Source: Bacteroidota bacterium (GTDB lineage: Bacteria; Bacteroidota; Bacteroidia; UKL13-3). From it: 15,462 nt of DNA. Below, piece by piece: positions 1 to 7,587 of the stretch. Made by a program: the position numbers and the translations under genes. Positions within the stretch are counted from its first letter, which is position 1. Each line of letters begins with the position of its first letter. The notes beneath the pieces are model-generated. The model had not been told where the DNA came from. It ran no database searches and saw nothing but the letters and a program-made list of their open reading frames with translations. The DNA lies in NCBI GenBank assembly GCA_018883485.1, contig VEQB01000017.1, positions 1 to 15,462 on the forward strand, read 5' to 3'.

Positions 1-1903
1 GCTCAAATATTTGTGGAAGGTAGTTCTCCTCAATGCCCATTCCGGTATCCTTAAAATTAAATTGAACACTAATTTCTTCTTCGTTTATTTTTTGGGTAAG
101 CAGTTCTACTGTAACTTGACCTTCTGATGTAAATTTAATGGCATTGGAAATTAGGTTGCCAAAAATCTGACTTAAGCGGGTAACATCTCCAAAAATACTA
201 GCTGGTATATTATTGCTAGTTTTAAGTTGCAACTTTAATTTCTTTTCATTGGCGCTTCCAGCAAAAGATTTAAGGATGTTTTGAACCAACTCTATTAGGT
301 TAAAACTGCTAGTTTCAATATCCATTTTGCCCGCATCTATTTTGCTAAAATCTAGAATGTTGTTAAGCAAATACATGAGGTTATTGGCAGAATATTTTAA
401 GGCATTTAAGTTTTCTCTTTGTTCCCTTTTAGGATTTTCGCTTAAGAGTAAATTTATAATCCCTATCACACCATTCATGGGTGTTCTAATTTCATCACTC
501 ATAGTAGATAAGAATAGGCTTTTGGATATATTGGCTTCCTCTGCTTTTTCCAGAGTTATTTTGTATTCTTCCTCTAATTTTTTGCGATAATCAATGTTGC
601 TAAAGGTGCCAATAACTCTAGTAGGATTTCCCTCAGCATCCGTTTCTGCAATTTTACCTCTGTCTAAAATCCAAATATACGAGCCATCTTTTTTGAGCAT
701 GCGGTATTCTTGCTCATAGAAATGCGTTTTCCCTTCTAGGTGATCTACAAACTGTTTCCAAGCTGATTTTATATCTTCTGGATGTACCATTTCTTCCCAG
801 CGATAAGGAATGGTTTCAAAAGATTTATAGCCTAAAATTTCATTTAAGGTAGGGGAGAAAAAACTTTCATCTGTAATCAAGTTAACATCCCATACCGCAT
901 CTCTACTTCCAGATAAGGCGTAATTCCATCTCTTGCTGGCATTTTCTAATTCTTGCTCCTGCTTAATGGCATCGGTAATATCTTCTACAATTCCCAATAT
1001 TAACTTAACCTCACCCTGGGCATCCAGTATTGGAATTTTATACGTTTTAACAATGATGGCAGACTCCCCTTTTTCTATATTTAGTTTTTGAATGAGAATA
1101 GGTTCTTTGTCCTTAATAATCATTTTGTCTATTTGGGTATATCGTTTTATTTCGCCCCCCTCATTAAAAACTTCTTCATCTGTTTTGCCAATAACAAGGC
1201 TTTGTTCAATGCCAAAGATGTATTCTAATTCTTTATTCCATAAAGTGTAGGTAAGGCCTTGTTTAACGTTTTTAACAAAGATACCTAGAGGCAAATGCGA
1301 GATAAGTTTATTTAAAAATTCAATTTGTTGATCCTTTAGGATTGATTCTATTTTCCTTTGGGTATAGTCATTTGCATTTGCTATAATTCCAGTTGTTCCA
1401 TCGCTTTGAAAATAAGGCGTGAAGTTAACTTTGAAATATTTTTTTCCTTCCTTAAAATCATACTCAAAATTAAAGGAAAATGCTTCACCCTTTAAAGCTT
1501 TTACATACCAGCCATTCCAAAGTTTATAAATGCCATGCTTACTATCTGGAAGCAGAATAGTTTGTCCTATACGGATTTCTTTTTTCCAAAAACTTTTGTA
1601 TAAATCTCCAAAAATATCATTGAAGTGGGTAAGTTTAAAATTAGCATCAACACACCATACCGCATCTTTGTGGTTATGCATAAAGGCTAAAAATTTTGCA
1701 TCACTAGGAGCCTCAGGAGCCTTAATGATTTTAGGAGGTTCTTCCTTTACCTTATAAAATAAATACAATACAATGGTTTTGGGAATTATAAATAGTATTG
1801 GCCAAGCCATGCCCTTACTCTTTAGCAAAATTGCTATTAGTAAAATGCTGGTTAGCATATCTAACAGAATAAATTGAAGTAAACGTTTTTTTTCTTTATT
1901 CAT
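1..1903 (-). CDS. Membrane-anchored multi-PAS sensor histidine kinase-like protein (partial, H-box Asp for His)
   Basis: The frame is open from an ATG at 1903 to the window edge, giving 634 codons; the C-terminus is missing. Two hydrophobic segments (about residues 8-27 and 33-50) anchor it in the membrane. Three PAS-like domains follow (about 72-190, 197-315 and 321-442); the third has a PAC-like end with KKDGSYIWI. Next come a HisKA dimerisation region (about 458-525) and the start of an HATPase domain with N-box NLISNAIKF (Asn 587) and G1 box DTGMGI (Asp 619). The H-box reads MSDEIRTPMNG, so residue 470, normally the phosphorylated His, is Asp (GAT, bases 496-494). ATP-binding residues look intact as far as visible. 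The ATG overlaps the menC stop by 8 nt (ATGAATAA), with AAGGAG one base upstream of the ATG, which is unusually close. A receiver domain could follow outside the window. The family is certain; activity is doubtful. Confidence 0.9.
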   Translation of the reverse strand, partial: MNKEKKRLLQFILLDMLTSILLIAILLKSKGMAWPILFIIPKTIVLYLFYKVKEEPPKIIKAPEAPSDAKFLAFMHNHKDAVWCVDANFKLTHFNDIFGDLYKSFWKKEIRIGQTILLPDSKHGIYKLWNGWYVKALKGEAFSFNFEYDFKEGKKYFKVNFTPYFQSDGTTGIIANANDYTQRKIESILKDQQIEFLNKLISHLPLGIFVKNVKQGLTYTLWNKELEYIFGIEQSLVIGKTDEEVFNEGGEIKRYTQIDKMIIKDKEPILIQKLNIEKGESAIIVKTYKIPILDAQGEVKLILGIVEDITDAIKQEQELENASKRWNYALSGSRDAVWDVNLITDESFFSPTLNEILGYKSFETIPYRWEEMVHPEDIKSAWKQFVDHLEGKTHFYEQEYRMLKKDGSYIWILDRGKIAETDAEGNPTRVIGTFSNIDYRKKLEEEYKITLEKAEEANISKSLFLSTMSDEIRTPMNGVIGIINLLLSENPKREQRENLNALKYSANNLMYLLNNILDFSKIDAGKMDIETSSFNLIELVQNILKSFAGSANEKKLKLQLKTSNNIPASIFGDVTRLSQIFGNLISNAIKFTSEGQVTVELLTQKINEEEISVQFNFKDTGMGIEENYLPQIFE

Positions 1904-2960
1904 GCTCCTTCATTGGTGAACGTTCAATTTTCCAAAGTTTATTTTCTGTGCTATAAAGATGCCCATTTTTTACAATTAAAGGCGAATCAAAATTATTTAG
2001 GTATAAGGCTCCAGTGCCAAGGCCTTGAGGCAATCTACAAGCTTTGGTAGCAACCCATTGGGCAATGGCATTTAAACCAATATTAGATTCTAAGGCCGAG
2101 GTAGACCACCAATTAATATTTAATTTCTCAGCAATTTGTATCCAATCATTGGCCATGGCTAAGCCCCCAATAAGGGTAGGTTTAAGAATGATAAATGCAG
2201 GCTTAAGTAATTTTAGCAAAGCATCTTTTTCTTCCTTAGTTTTTATACCAATTAGTTCCTCATCTAATGCAATAGCAATGGATCCATCTTTGCATAACTT
2301 AGCCATAGTATCAAATTGTTTGGGTGCAATCGGTTGCTCTATTGAATGGATTTCAAATCTGTTCAACTCTTTTAATTTAGCGAGGGCGTCATCGGCTGTA
2401 AATGCGCCATTAGCATCTAACCTTATTTGTATTTTAGAGGGGCTATTAGTTTTCCTAAACTTTTCAAGCATCCTGCATTCAGCATCAAAATCATGTGCCC
2501 CAATTTTAAATTTGATACAATCAAAACCTTGGTTCACTTTTTCTTGTGCTTCTTGCAACATGGGTTCAAGCGCATTCATCCATACTAAACCATTAATTGG
2601 AATTGCCTTACCACGCGTAAATTCTGAGTTAAACAAAATTCTTTTACCACCTTCTTGTAAATCCAATAAGGCAGTTTCTATGCCAAAACGAATTGAAGGA
2701 AAATCGGCTAACATCAATAGTTCAACTGGAACGCCTTCGTTTAATTGGTTCAAGAAGGATACTAAGTGTCTTTCAAATTCTGGCACCGCATCTATACTTA
2801 ACCCATGTAAAGGAGAAGCTTCTCCATACCCTATACGCATAGGATTAGCATAATCACTTGCTTCTATAATGTATGCAGCATGCGTTTTAATGGCACCTCT
2901 CGAAGTTTTGGCGTCAAAAGCAAATTGCAATTCATGTTTAAAGTAGCGAAAATGTATCAT
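1896..2960 (-). CDS. menC: o-Succinylbenzoate synthase (enolase superfamily)
   Basis: MenC dehydrates SHCHC to o-succinylbenzoate in menaquinone biosynthesis, in the cytoplasm. The 354-residue protein shows the enolase-superfamily fold and its catalytic set: the KFK motif with Lys150 and Lys152, metal ligands Asp182 (in LDANGAF), Glu208 (in SIEQP) and Asp233 (in ALDEE), and the opposite-face Lys260 (in ILKPTLIGG). The stretch SALESNIGLNAIAQW near residues 288-302 is typical of Bacteroidota MenC. Its ATG overlaps the menA stop by 4 nt (ATGA), which supports the menaquinone role over a dipeptide epimerase, the main alternative in this superfamily. Its last codons contain the start of the downstream sensor kinase gene. 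Full length with no missing key residue. Confidence 0.92.
   Translation of the reverse strand: MIHFRYFKHELQFAFDAKTSRGAIKTHAAYIIEASDYANPMRIGYGEASPLHGLSIDAVPEFERHLVSFLNQLNEGVPVELLMLADFPSIRFGIETALLDLQEGGKRILFNSEFTRGKAIPINGLVWMNALEPMLQEAQEKVNQGFDCIKFKIGAHDFDAECRMLEKFRKTNSPSKIQIRLDANGAFTADDALAKLKELNRFEIHSIEQPIAPKQFDTMAKLCKDGSIAIALDEELIGIKTKEEKDALLKLLKPAFIILKPTLIGGLAMANDWIQIAEKLNINWWSTSALESNIGLNAIAQWVATKACRLPQGLGTGALYLNNFDSPLIVKNGHLYSTENKLWKIERSPMKEHE
1905..1910 (-). promoter_or_regulatory. Shine-Dalgarno-like AAGGAG before the sensor kinase
   Basis: AAGGAG on the minus strand lies inside the last codons of menC, one base from the kinase ATG at 1903. That spacing is shorter than usual, so either initiation relies on coupling to menC termination or the real start is slightly downstream, for example the ATG of Met16 at 1858. 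Confidence 0.4.
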
Positions 2961-3871
2961 CCTAAACTCAAGAAAAGTTGTAAGGTTAAACTTATGCTAA
3001 AGGTGCTTAAAGAAAGATACTTTAACAAGGGGTCGAATTGGGTAAGTTCTTTAACACGCCACGCAGCAAATAGGTTGAGGGTTATTAAGAAGGTAACTGG
3101 AACACTGGCTTTTGGTGGGTAGTTTTCTAGTATAAAGAGTAATGTGAAGCAAGCAATTGGAGCTAGCAATAAAAAGCTGTAATATATTTTTGAACCTAAA
3201 AAACCTAAAAGCACCGCAATACTAATTTTGCCAGCTTCTTTGTCCGAAATACGGTCGCGCATATTGTTAAGGTGTAAAACACCAGTAGCCATGCAACCGT
3301 AAGCAATAGCCAAAAGCCAGGTTTGTTTGCTTAGGCTTGCTGTTTGTAAATATTGTGTTCCGGCAACCGCGGTTATGCCAAAGAAGATAAAAACAGAGAT
3401 ATCGCCCAAACCCATATATCCATAGGGTCTTTTGCCATTGGTATAGGCAATGGCAGCTATAATAGCAACTATTCCAATTCCCAATAAACTAAGCACACCC
3501 ATTTTGCCAATTACAGGAAGGGCAAAGGCTAACAAGCAACAGCCACTTACAAAAGATAATACGGCAGTAAGTATCATTGCATTTTTCATGGCCTTGGCGC
3601 TAATGGCTCCGCTTTGAACCGCTCTACTTGGTCCTTTTCTGCCGGCATGGTCGGCCCCATGAATACTATCTCCATAGTCGTTGGCTAGGTTAGAAAGAAT
3701 TTGTAAGCATAGCGCTGTGAGCAAAGTAAATATAGTGATAGGGGTGTTTAAGTCTTGGGTAAGTTGCACAGCAAATAAACCTCCCCAGATGCAAGCTAAA
3801 GAAAGAAAAAGGGTTCTTAAGCGAAGTGCTTTCAGCCATATTAAAAAATAGTGTACTTTTGTTTGCTTCAT
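2957..3871 (-). CDS. menA: 1,4-dihydroxy-2-naphthoate polyprenyltransferase
   Basis: MenA is an integral membrane UbiA-family enzyme that attaches the polyprenyl chain to 1,4-dihydroxy-2-naphthoate, giving demethylmenaquinone. The sequence has many hydrophobic helices and both Asp-rich prenyl-diphosphate/Mg motifs: SNLANDYGDSIHGAD with KGPSRAVQSG after it, and NNMRDRISDKEAGK. I chose the ATG at 3871 (MKQTKVHYF), which gives 304 residues and the usual short leader before the conserved WLKALRLRTL. An in-frame ATG at 3892 would add seven residues (MCLNCQR). The 3871 start interlocks with the start of the divergent clc gene at 3870. It is the first gene of the run menA-menC-sensor kinase, overlapping menC by 4 nt. 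No convincing promoter is visible upstream; any promoter must lie in clc coding sequence. Confidence 0.92.
   Translation of the reverse strand: MKQTKVHYFLIWLKALRLRTLFLSLACIWGGLFAVQLTQDLNTPITIFTLLTALCLQILSNLANDYGDSIHGADHAGRKGPSRAVQSGAISAKAMKNAMILTAVLSFVSGCCLLAFALPVIGKMGVLSLLGIGIVAIIAAIAYTNGKRPYGYMGLGDISVFIFFGITAVAGTQYLQTASLSKQTWLLAIAYGCMATGVLHLNNMRDRISDKEAGKISIAVLLGFLGSKIYYSFLLLAPIACFTLLFILENYPPKASVPVTFLITLNLFAAWRVKELTQFDPLLKYLSLSTFSISLTLQLFLSLG
3854..3861 (+). promoter_or_regulatory. Bacteroidota-type -7 element upstream of clc
   Basis: TACTTTTG matches the TAnnTTTG -7 consensus exactly. It lies 8 bases before the clc ATG, so transcription would begin almost at the start codon, giving a leaderless or near-leaderless mRNA. 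I see no clear -33 TTG at the expected distance. The element is inside the first codons of menA on the other strand. Confidence 0.45.
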
Positions 3872-5678
3872 GCGTTGGCAATTTAAACACATTCGCTTTC
3901 TACTTAAGTATCCTGTTTATAAATTTCTTAAACAGCGAAACCAGTATATTAGTAACCAGAACTTTTTAATTTTGGCGAGTGTTGTGGTTGCAATAGTAGT
4001 AAGTTTTGCGGCCATTTGCTTAAAATGGTTTATTCATTTTATAGAATCACTACTTTTAAATACCAGTTTGTTGGAGTTAAGTTTTGCAAATTTATTTCTT
4101 CCTTTGGTGGGTATACTCTTATCACTTTTGTTTGTTAAACATGCTTTGCGCAATAAGAACTTTGAAAAGGGGTTAGCGGCAGTTATTTACAAAGTGAACT
4201 ATAAAAAGGGGAAGATAGAATTATTTCATAGTTATGCCCACTTAATCACGAGTGCTTTTACCGTAAGTCTTGGTGGTTCTGTTGGGGTTGAGGCCCCTAT
4301 TGCAGCAACCGGTTCGGCCATTGGTTCAAACTTAGCAAGCCGTTTTTTTTTGAGCGAAAATGATAGAAATTTGTTATTGGCCTGCGGCGCAAGTGCAGGT
4401 ATTTCTGCCATTTTTAATTGCCCAATTGGTGCAGTTATTTTTGCCTTAGAGGTTATTTTAAGACGTGTGGCTGTGCCTGCATTTGTTCCTTTACTTATTG
4501 CTTCGGCTACGGCTTCTGTAATTAGTAATATATTCTATACCTCACAAATTATTAGTTTTACAGCCCAAACTTGGCAAATAGAGGCCATTCCTTATTATAT
4601 TGTTTTGGCCATAATCTGTGCCCTCTTTTCTGTGTACACCATAAGAGTTATTTATGGTTTAGAAACGCGGTTTAATAATGTTAAACTAAAATATAACAAA
4701 GCCATAGTTCAAGGACTAATCGTTGGCGCTTTAATTTTGGTTTCACCGCTTTTATATGGAGAGGGTTATTTTGTTATCAATCAAATTTTAAACAAGGAAT
4801 TTGACGCTTACATGCGTGGCATTGCTCTACAAAGTAACTTTGGTTATGATACTATTTTTTTAACTTTTGTGCTGGGCACTTTGTTATTGAAACCAATTGC
4901 AGCAGGGCTTACTGTAAGCGCAGGAGGTAATGGAGGTATTTTTGCGCCGTCTTTATTTATTGGGGCATTATGCGGGCTTCTATTCTCCCGGGGTATGAAT
5001 TTGTTGGGCTGGACTCACATTAACGAGTTGAACTTTGTAGTTGCTGGTATGGCTGGAGTTTTAAGTGGGGTTCTTAGCGCTCCTTTAACAGGAATATTTA
5101 TGATAGCAGAGGTGGCAGGTGGTTATACTTTATTGGTACCATTAATGATTGTTTCTGCAGGTAGTTTTTTTATTACAAGGCTGTTTGAACCTAACTCAAT
5201 TTACACCAAAAGATTAGCACAAAGCGGTTATTTGCAGCAATCTCCAGATGTTGAATTGTTGAGCACTGTAAGTATAATGTCTATTTTAGATACAAGCTTC
5301 CCAGTATTACAGCCAGATGATAGTTTAAGAAAATTAACTCAAGTAGTTGCTGGCACCAATAGAAACGTGTTTCCAGTGGTTAAACGTAATGGCCAACTAA
5401 TTGGTGTATTAAGTATGGGAGATATTAGGCCTTATTTATTTAAAACAGAGTTATACGATAAGTTGGCGGTTAAAGACCTCATGCAGAATTCTGTGATTTG
5501 TGCAGAGGCTTCCTTTTCATTGCATCAGCTGCTTTCTTTATTAGAAGAAAATCCCGCCATTTTTTATGTGCCAGTGGCTAGCCAGGGCAAGTATGTTGGA
5601 TGTGTATCTAAAAGTGTGGTATTAAATAAGTATAAAGAATTGGTCCAAAACATCATAGACCAGCAAGCCTCCGCTTAA
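3870..5678 (+). CDS. CLC-family chloride channel/transporter with C-terminal CBS pair
   Basis: A 602-residue protein of the CLC family, moving chloride across the inner membrane. Residues about 30-440 form the membrane part. The gating-glutamate motif is GSVGVEAP (Glu141), and GGNGGIFAP at 353-360 is the second anion-site motif. Two CBS domains (about 466-525 and 536-590, the first with VFPVVKRNGQLIGVLS) probably sense a nucleotide. The canonical GSGIP loop is not visible, and Val195 occupies the position of the E. coli proton glutamate (Glu203): FALEV instead of FIIEE. That residue is Val in animal CLC channels, so a channel is possible, but exchange without this Glu is known, so the mode is open. 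ATG 3870 is the only plausible start: an in-frame stop lies at 3849-3851 and there is no other near ATG. Divergent from menA. Confidence 0.93.
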   Translation: MRWQFKHIRFLLKYPVYKFLKQRNQYISNQNFLILASVVVAIVVSFAAICLKWFIHFIESLLLNTSLLELSFANLFLPLVGILLSLLFVKHALRNKNFEKGLAAVIYKVNYKKGKIELFHSYAHLITSAFTVSLGGSVGVEAPIAATGSAIGSNLASRFFLSENDRNLLLACGASAGISAIFNCPIGAVIFALEVILRRVAVPAFVPLLIASATASVISNIFYTSQIISFTAQTWQIEAIPYYIVLAIICALFSVYTIRVIYGLETRFNNVKLKYNKAIVQGLIVGALILVSPLLYGEGYFVINQILNKEFDAYMRGIALQSNFGYDTIFLTFVLGTLLLKPIAAGLTVSAGGNGGIFAPSLFIGALCGLLFSRGMNLLGWTHINELNFVVAGMAGVLSGVLSAPLTGIFMIAEVAGGYTLLVPLMIVSAGSFFITRLFEPNSIYTKRLAQSGYLQQSPDVELLSTVSIMSILDTSFPVLQPDDSLRKLTQVVAGTNRNVFPVVKRNGQLIGVLSMGDIRPYLFKTELYDKLAVKDLMQNSVICAEASFSLHQLLSLLEENPAIFYVPVASQGKYVGCVSKSVVLNKYKELVQNIIDQQASA

Positions 5679-5961
5679 AAAATTTATAAATTAAGATTAT
5701 TATTTTTTTCTTCAACAGATGTTCATTTGACATGTTGTTGATAATATTTTTGTCTATTTGCATAATTTTCACAAGCATAAAGAATTAGGTTATGAAAGCT
5801 TGGAATTACTTTTAAGCTAGGTTTAATACTAATAAAATAATTAATTAACCGATAGTCACAAATAATTGCTTTTTTTGTATAATTCTTAGCTAGTTTGATT
5901 GACTAATAATAGAAGAGTTATTTTACTAGAAAAGATTAATTTCGCCCAAGAATATACTTAT
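5679..5961. other. AT-rich intergenic region between clc and the purE operon
   Basis: About 283 bases of very AT-rich DNA without a convincing gene on either strand. It holds one good -7 match (5745-5752) and several A/T runs. There is a small palindromic run just after the clc stop (aaatttataaatt) but no GC-rich hairpin that I would call a terminator. It probably contains the promoter and leader for the downstream unknown gene and purE. Confidence 0.6.
5745..5752 (+). promoter_or_regulatory. Possible -7 promoter element for the purE operon
   Basis: TATTTTTG matches TAnnTTTG. A TTTG at 5726-5729 lies upstream with a 15-base spacer, a little shorter than the usual distance to the -33 element. 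A start just downstream would leave a leader of about 200 bases before the ATG at 5962. Confidence 0.35.
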
Positions 5962-6306
5962 ATGAAGGAAATAATAGAAAAGTTGAAAGCTGCTTGTGCA
6001 GTTAAAAACCCTAATTACGAATTAGTTGTAACTTTATTAAAAGAGTTACGCGATCACTTTAAAGCAAATCTAACGGAGCCGGGTTTGGTAAAAATGATAA
6101 GATTAGCTTATGAGGACATTGAGGCAAATGGCGCATATACTTTTATGTATTTAGAGGAAAGCAATGCGCAAGAGAATATAGCTTACTTTATAGATTTGCT
6201 AGCTGATTATAGCAATAAATATAATAGAGAAGAGCTGCAAGATATTAGAAACCTTATGGAAGGCATTACGCCCGAAGTTGGGGAGTCTGAAGAAGAATCG
6301 GTATGA
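5962..6306 (+). CDS. Small unrecognised helical protein coupled to purE
   Basis: I do not recognise this family. From the ATG at 5962 it is 114 residues (MKEIIEKLKAACAV onward), rich in Leu, Glu, Lys and Ala, probably all-helical and soluble, with no signal peptide, membrane segment or Cys/His metal motif. It ends in an acidic tail (GESEEESV). A TTG at 5899 would add 21 residues, but I see no Shine-Dalgarno for it and the ATG is the simpler choice. Its stop overlaps the purE ATG by 4 nt (ATGA), so the two genes are almost certainly translationally coupled. purK, the common partner of purE, is not in this position. Coding is supported by uninterrupted frame, length and coupling. A link to purine metabolism is only inferred from position. 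Confidence 0.8.
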   Translation: MKEIIEKLKAACAVKNPNYELVVTLLKELRDHFKANLTEPGLVKMIRLAYEDIEANGAYTFMYLEESNAQENIAYFIDLLADYSNKYNREELQDIRNLMEGITPEVGESEEESV

Positions 6307-6818
6307 AAAAGCCAAAGGTAGGTGTTATTATGGGGTCTGATAGCGACCTTGAAGTGATGAAAGCTGCTGCACAGGTTTTGGATGAGTTTTCTGTTCCTTA
6401 CGAAATCACCGTTGTTTCTGCCCATCGCACACCCGAGCGCATGGTAACCTATGCTAAAGAAGCCAGAGAAAGAGGCTTACATGTGATAATTGCAGGAGCA
6501 GGAGGTGCGGCACATTTGCCTGGTATGGTTGCGGCTATCACCACACTGCCTGTAATTGGGGTTCCGGTTCAACTTAAAACCCTATCTGGCTTAGATTCTT
6601 TGCTTTCTATCGTTCAAATGCCCGGAGGAGTTCCTGTGGCTACGGTAGCAATCAACAATGCTAAGAATGCTGGGTTGCTCGCCATTCAAATGCTGGGTAT
6701 TACAGATAATCGCTTAGCATCTGAATTAGAACAGCACAAGGAGAAAATGAAAACAGAGGTTTTGCATAAAGCCGAAATAGTAGAAAAGGGAAAAGGCCAA
6801 ATAGGTTTTAGAAACTAA
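6303..6818 (+). CDS. purE: N5-carboxyaminoimidazole ribonucleotide mutase
   Basis: Class I PurE moves the carboxylate of N5-CAIR to C4, forming CAIR in de novo purine synthesis. The 171-residue protein is full length for the class. Visible motifs are MGSDSDLEVM near residue 10 (phosphate and substrate loop), VSAHRTPERM near 39 with the catalytic His, and IAGAGGAAHLPGM near 63. Class I enzymes normally work with PurK, which supplies N5-CAIR; purK is not in this window and must lie elsewhere if present. The ATG overlaps the stop of the preceding small gene by 4 nt. The gap to the next gene is 76 bases and contains an inverted repeat. Confidence 0.96.
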   Translation: MKKPKVGVIMGSDSDLEVMKAAAQVLDEFSVPYEITVVSAHRTPERMVTYAKEARERGLHVIIAGAGGAAHLPGMVAAITTLPVIGVPVQLKTLSGLDSLLSIVQMPGGVPVATVAINNAKNAGLLAIQMLGITDNRLASELEQHKEKMKTEVLHKAEIVEKGKGQIGFRN

Positions 6819-6855
6819 TTGTCTGTTCTAAGTTTAAATCATTTTTTTATCTACC

Positions 6856-6892
6856 TATTTAGGTTTAATTTGTAAAACACCTAAACTAAATA
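6856..6892 (+). repeat. Imperfect inverted repeat between purE and the DedA gene
   Basis: The left arm TATTTAGGTTTA (6856-6867) pairs with the right arm TAAACTAAATA (6882-6892) over 11 base pairs with one bulged G, around a 14-base loop. The right arm ends two bases before the TTG start of the DedA gene. It could be a weak AT-rich terminator for purE, an operator, or an RNA hairpin occluding initiation. There is no T-tract after it, which argues against a classic terminator. Confidence 0.5.
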
Positions 6893-6894
6893 TT

Positions 6895-7524
6895 TTGGAT
6901 AGCATCTGGGATTTGTTTAAACCTGAAGAACTCATTCGATTTGGAGGCTTAGCGCTTCTGTTAATCATCATTTTTTTGGAGAATGGTATTTTCTTTGGCT
7001 TTTTTTTGCCAGGAGATTCTCTCTTATTCACCGCCGGATTACTTGCCTATCCAGAAGTGGGTGTTTTAGATGTTAGCCTAGAGCACCTCATTCTATATAT
7101 TGGTCTTGCAGCTATAGGAGGTTATTATGCCGGTTATTTCTTTGGATATAAAACAGGGGAAGCTTTATATAAACGAAAGGATACACTGTTTTTTAAGAAA
7201 CAATATATAATTACAGCAGAGGTTTTCTATAAAAAATATGGTGGCGTTGCCTTAGTACTCGGCCGCTTTTTACCCATAGTAAGAACCTTTGCGCCTATAT
7301 TGGCAGGTATTGTAAAAGTTAGGCCTATCGTATTCTTTATGTTTAATATAGTGGGTGCATTCTTGTGGCCACTTACCATCGTAACTGCAGGCTATTACGT
7401 AGGAAAAATATTCCCAAATGCTTTAGATTATCTAAACTATATTATCATTGGTTTTATTGTAGTTACAAGTGTGCCAGTAATTAATTCTATTAGAAATGAT
7501 AGAAAATTAAAGAAGGCTCAATGA
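6895..7524 (+). CDS. DedA family integral membrane protein
   Basis: DedA proteins are inner-membrane proteins of the SNARE-associated/VTT superfamily; some members are linked to undecaprenyl-phosphate or phospholipid flipping and envelope homeostasis, but the substrate of this one cannot be read from sequence. The 209-residue protein has the family signature FFLPGDSLL (36-44) with acidic Glu29 and Asp41, a re-entrant-like hydrophobic region, and GRFLPIVRT (123-131) carrying the two conserved arginines Arg124 and Arg130. It ends in a basic tail (NDRKLKKAQ). Length is normal for the family. The start is TTG at 6895: no in-frame ATG lies near it, and the first internal Met would delete the signature. 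It stands alone between purE and rsmI, with gaps of 76 and 63 bases. Confidence 0.92.
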   Translation: MDSIWDLFKPEELIRFGGLALLLIIIFLENGIFFGFFLPGDSLLFTAGLLAYPEVGVLDVSLEHLILYIGLAAIGGYYAGYFFGYKTGEALYKRKDTLFFKKQYIITAEVFYKKYGGVALVLGRFLPIVRTFAPILAGIVKVRPIVFFMFNIVGAFLWPLTIVTAGYYVGKIFPNALDYLNYIIIGFIVVTSVPVINSIRNDRKLKKAQ

Positions 7525-7587
7525 GACGCTAGCGCTTTAATTACCATTTAAATTTAACCGCATACATGTTTATTTGTATTTTATTCT

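Noticed and set aside
327..1757. Plus-strand frames opposite the sensor kinase
   Set aside because: They are short, antisense to clear PAS and HisKA sequence, and have no recognisable motif.
2044..2853. A 269-codon open frame on the plus strand opposite menC
   Set aside because: It is fully antisense to a well-supported menC with all catalytic residues; its product resembles no family and looks like an antisense shadow.
5679..5715. Terminator after clc
   Set aside because: There is only a short A/T palindrome followed by a T-run; no stable stem that I could support.
5792..5815. Eight-codon frame ATG...TAA (MKAWNYF) ahead of the purE operon as a leader peptide
   Set aside because: There is no repeated regulatory codon, no attenuator-like hairpin pair after it, and such short frames are common by chance.
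5899..5961. TTG-initiated N-terminal extension of the small gene before purE
   Set aside because: A rare start without a Shine-Dalgarno, while an ATG at 5962 gives a compact helical protein; kept only as an alternative.
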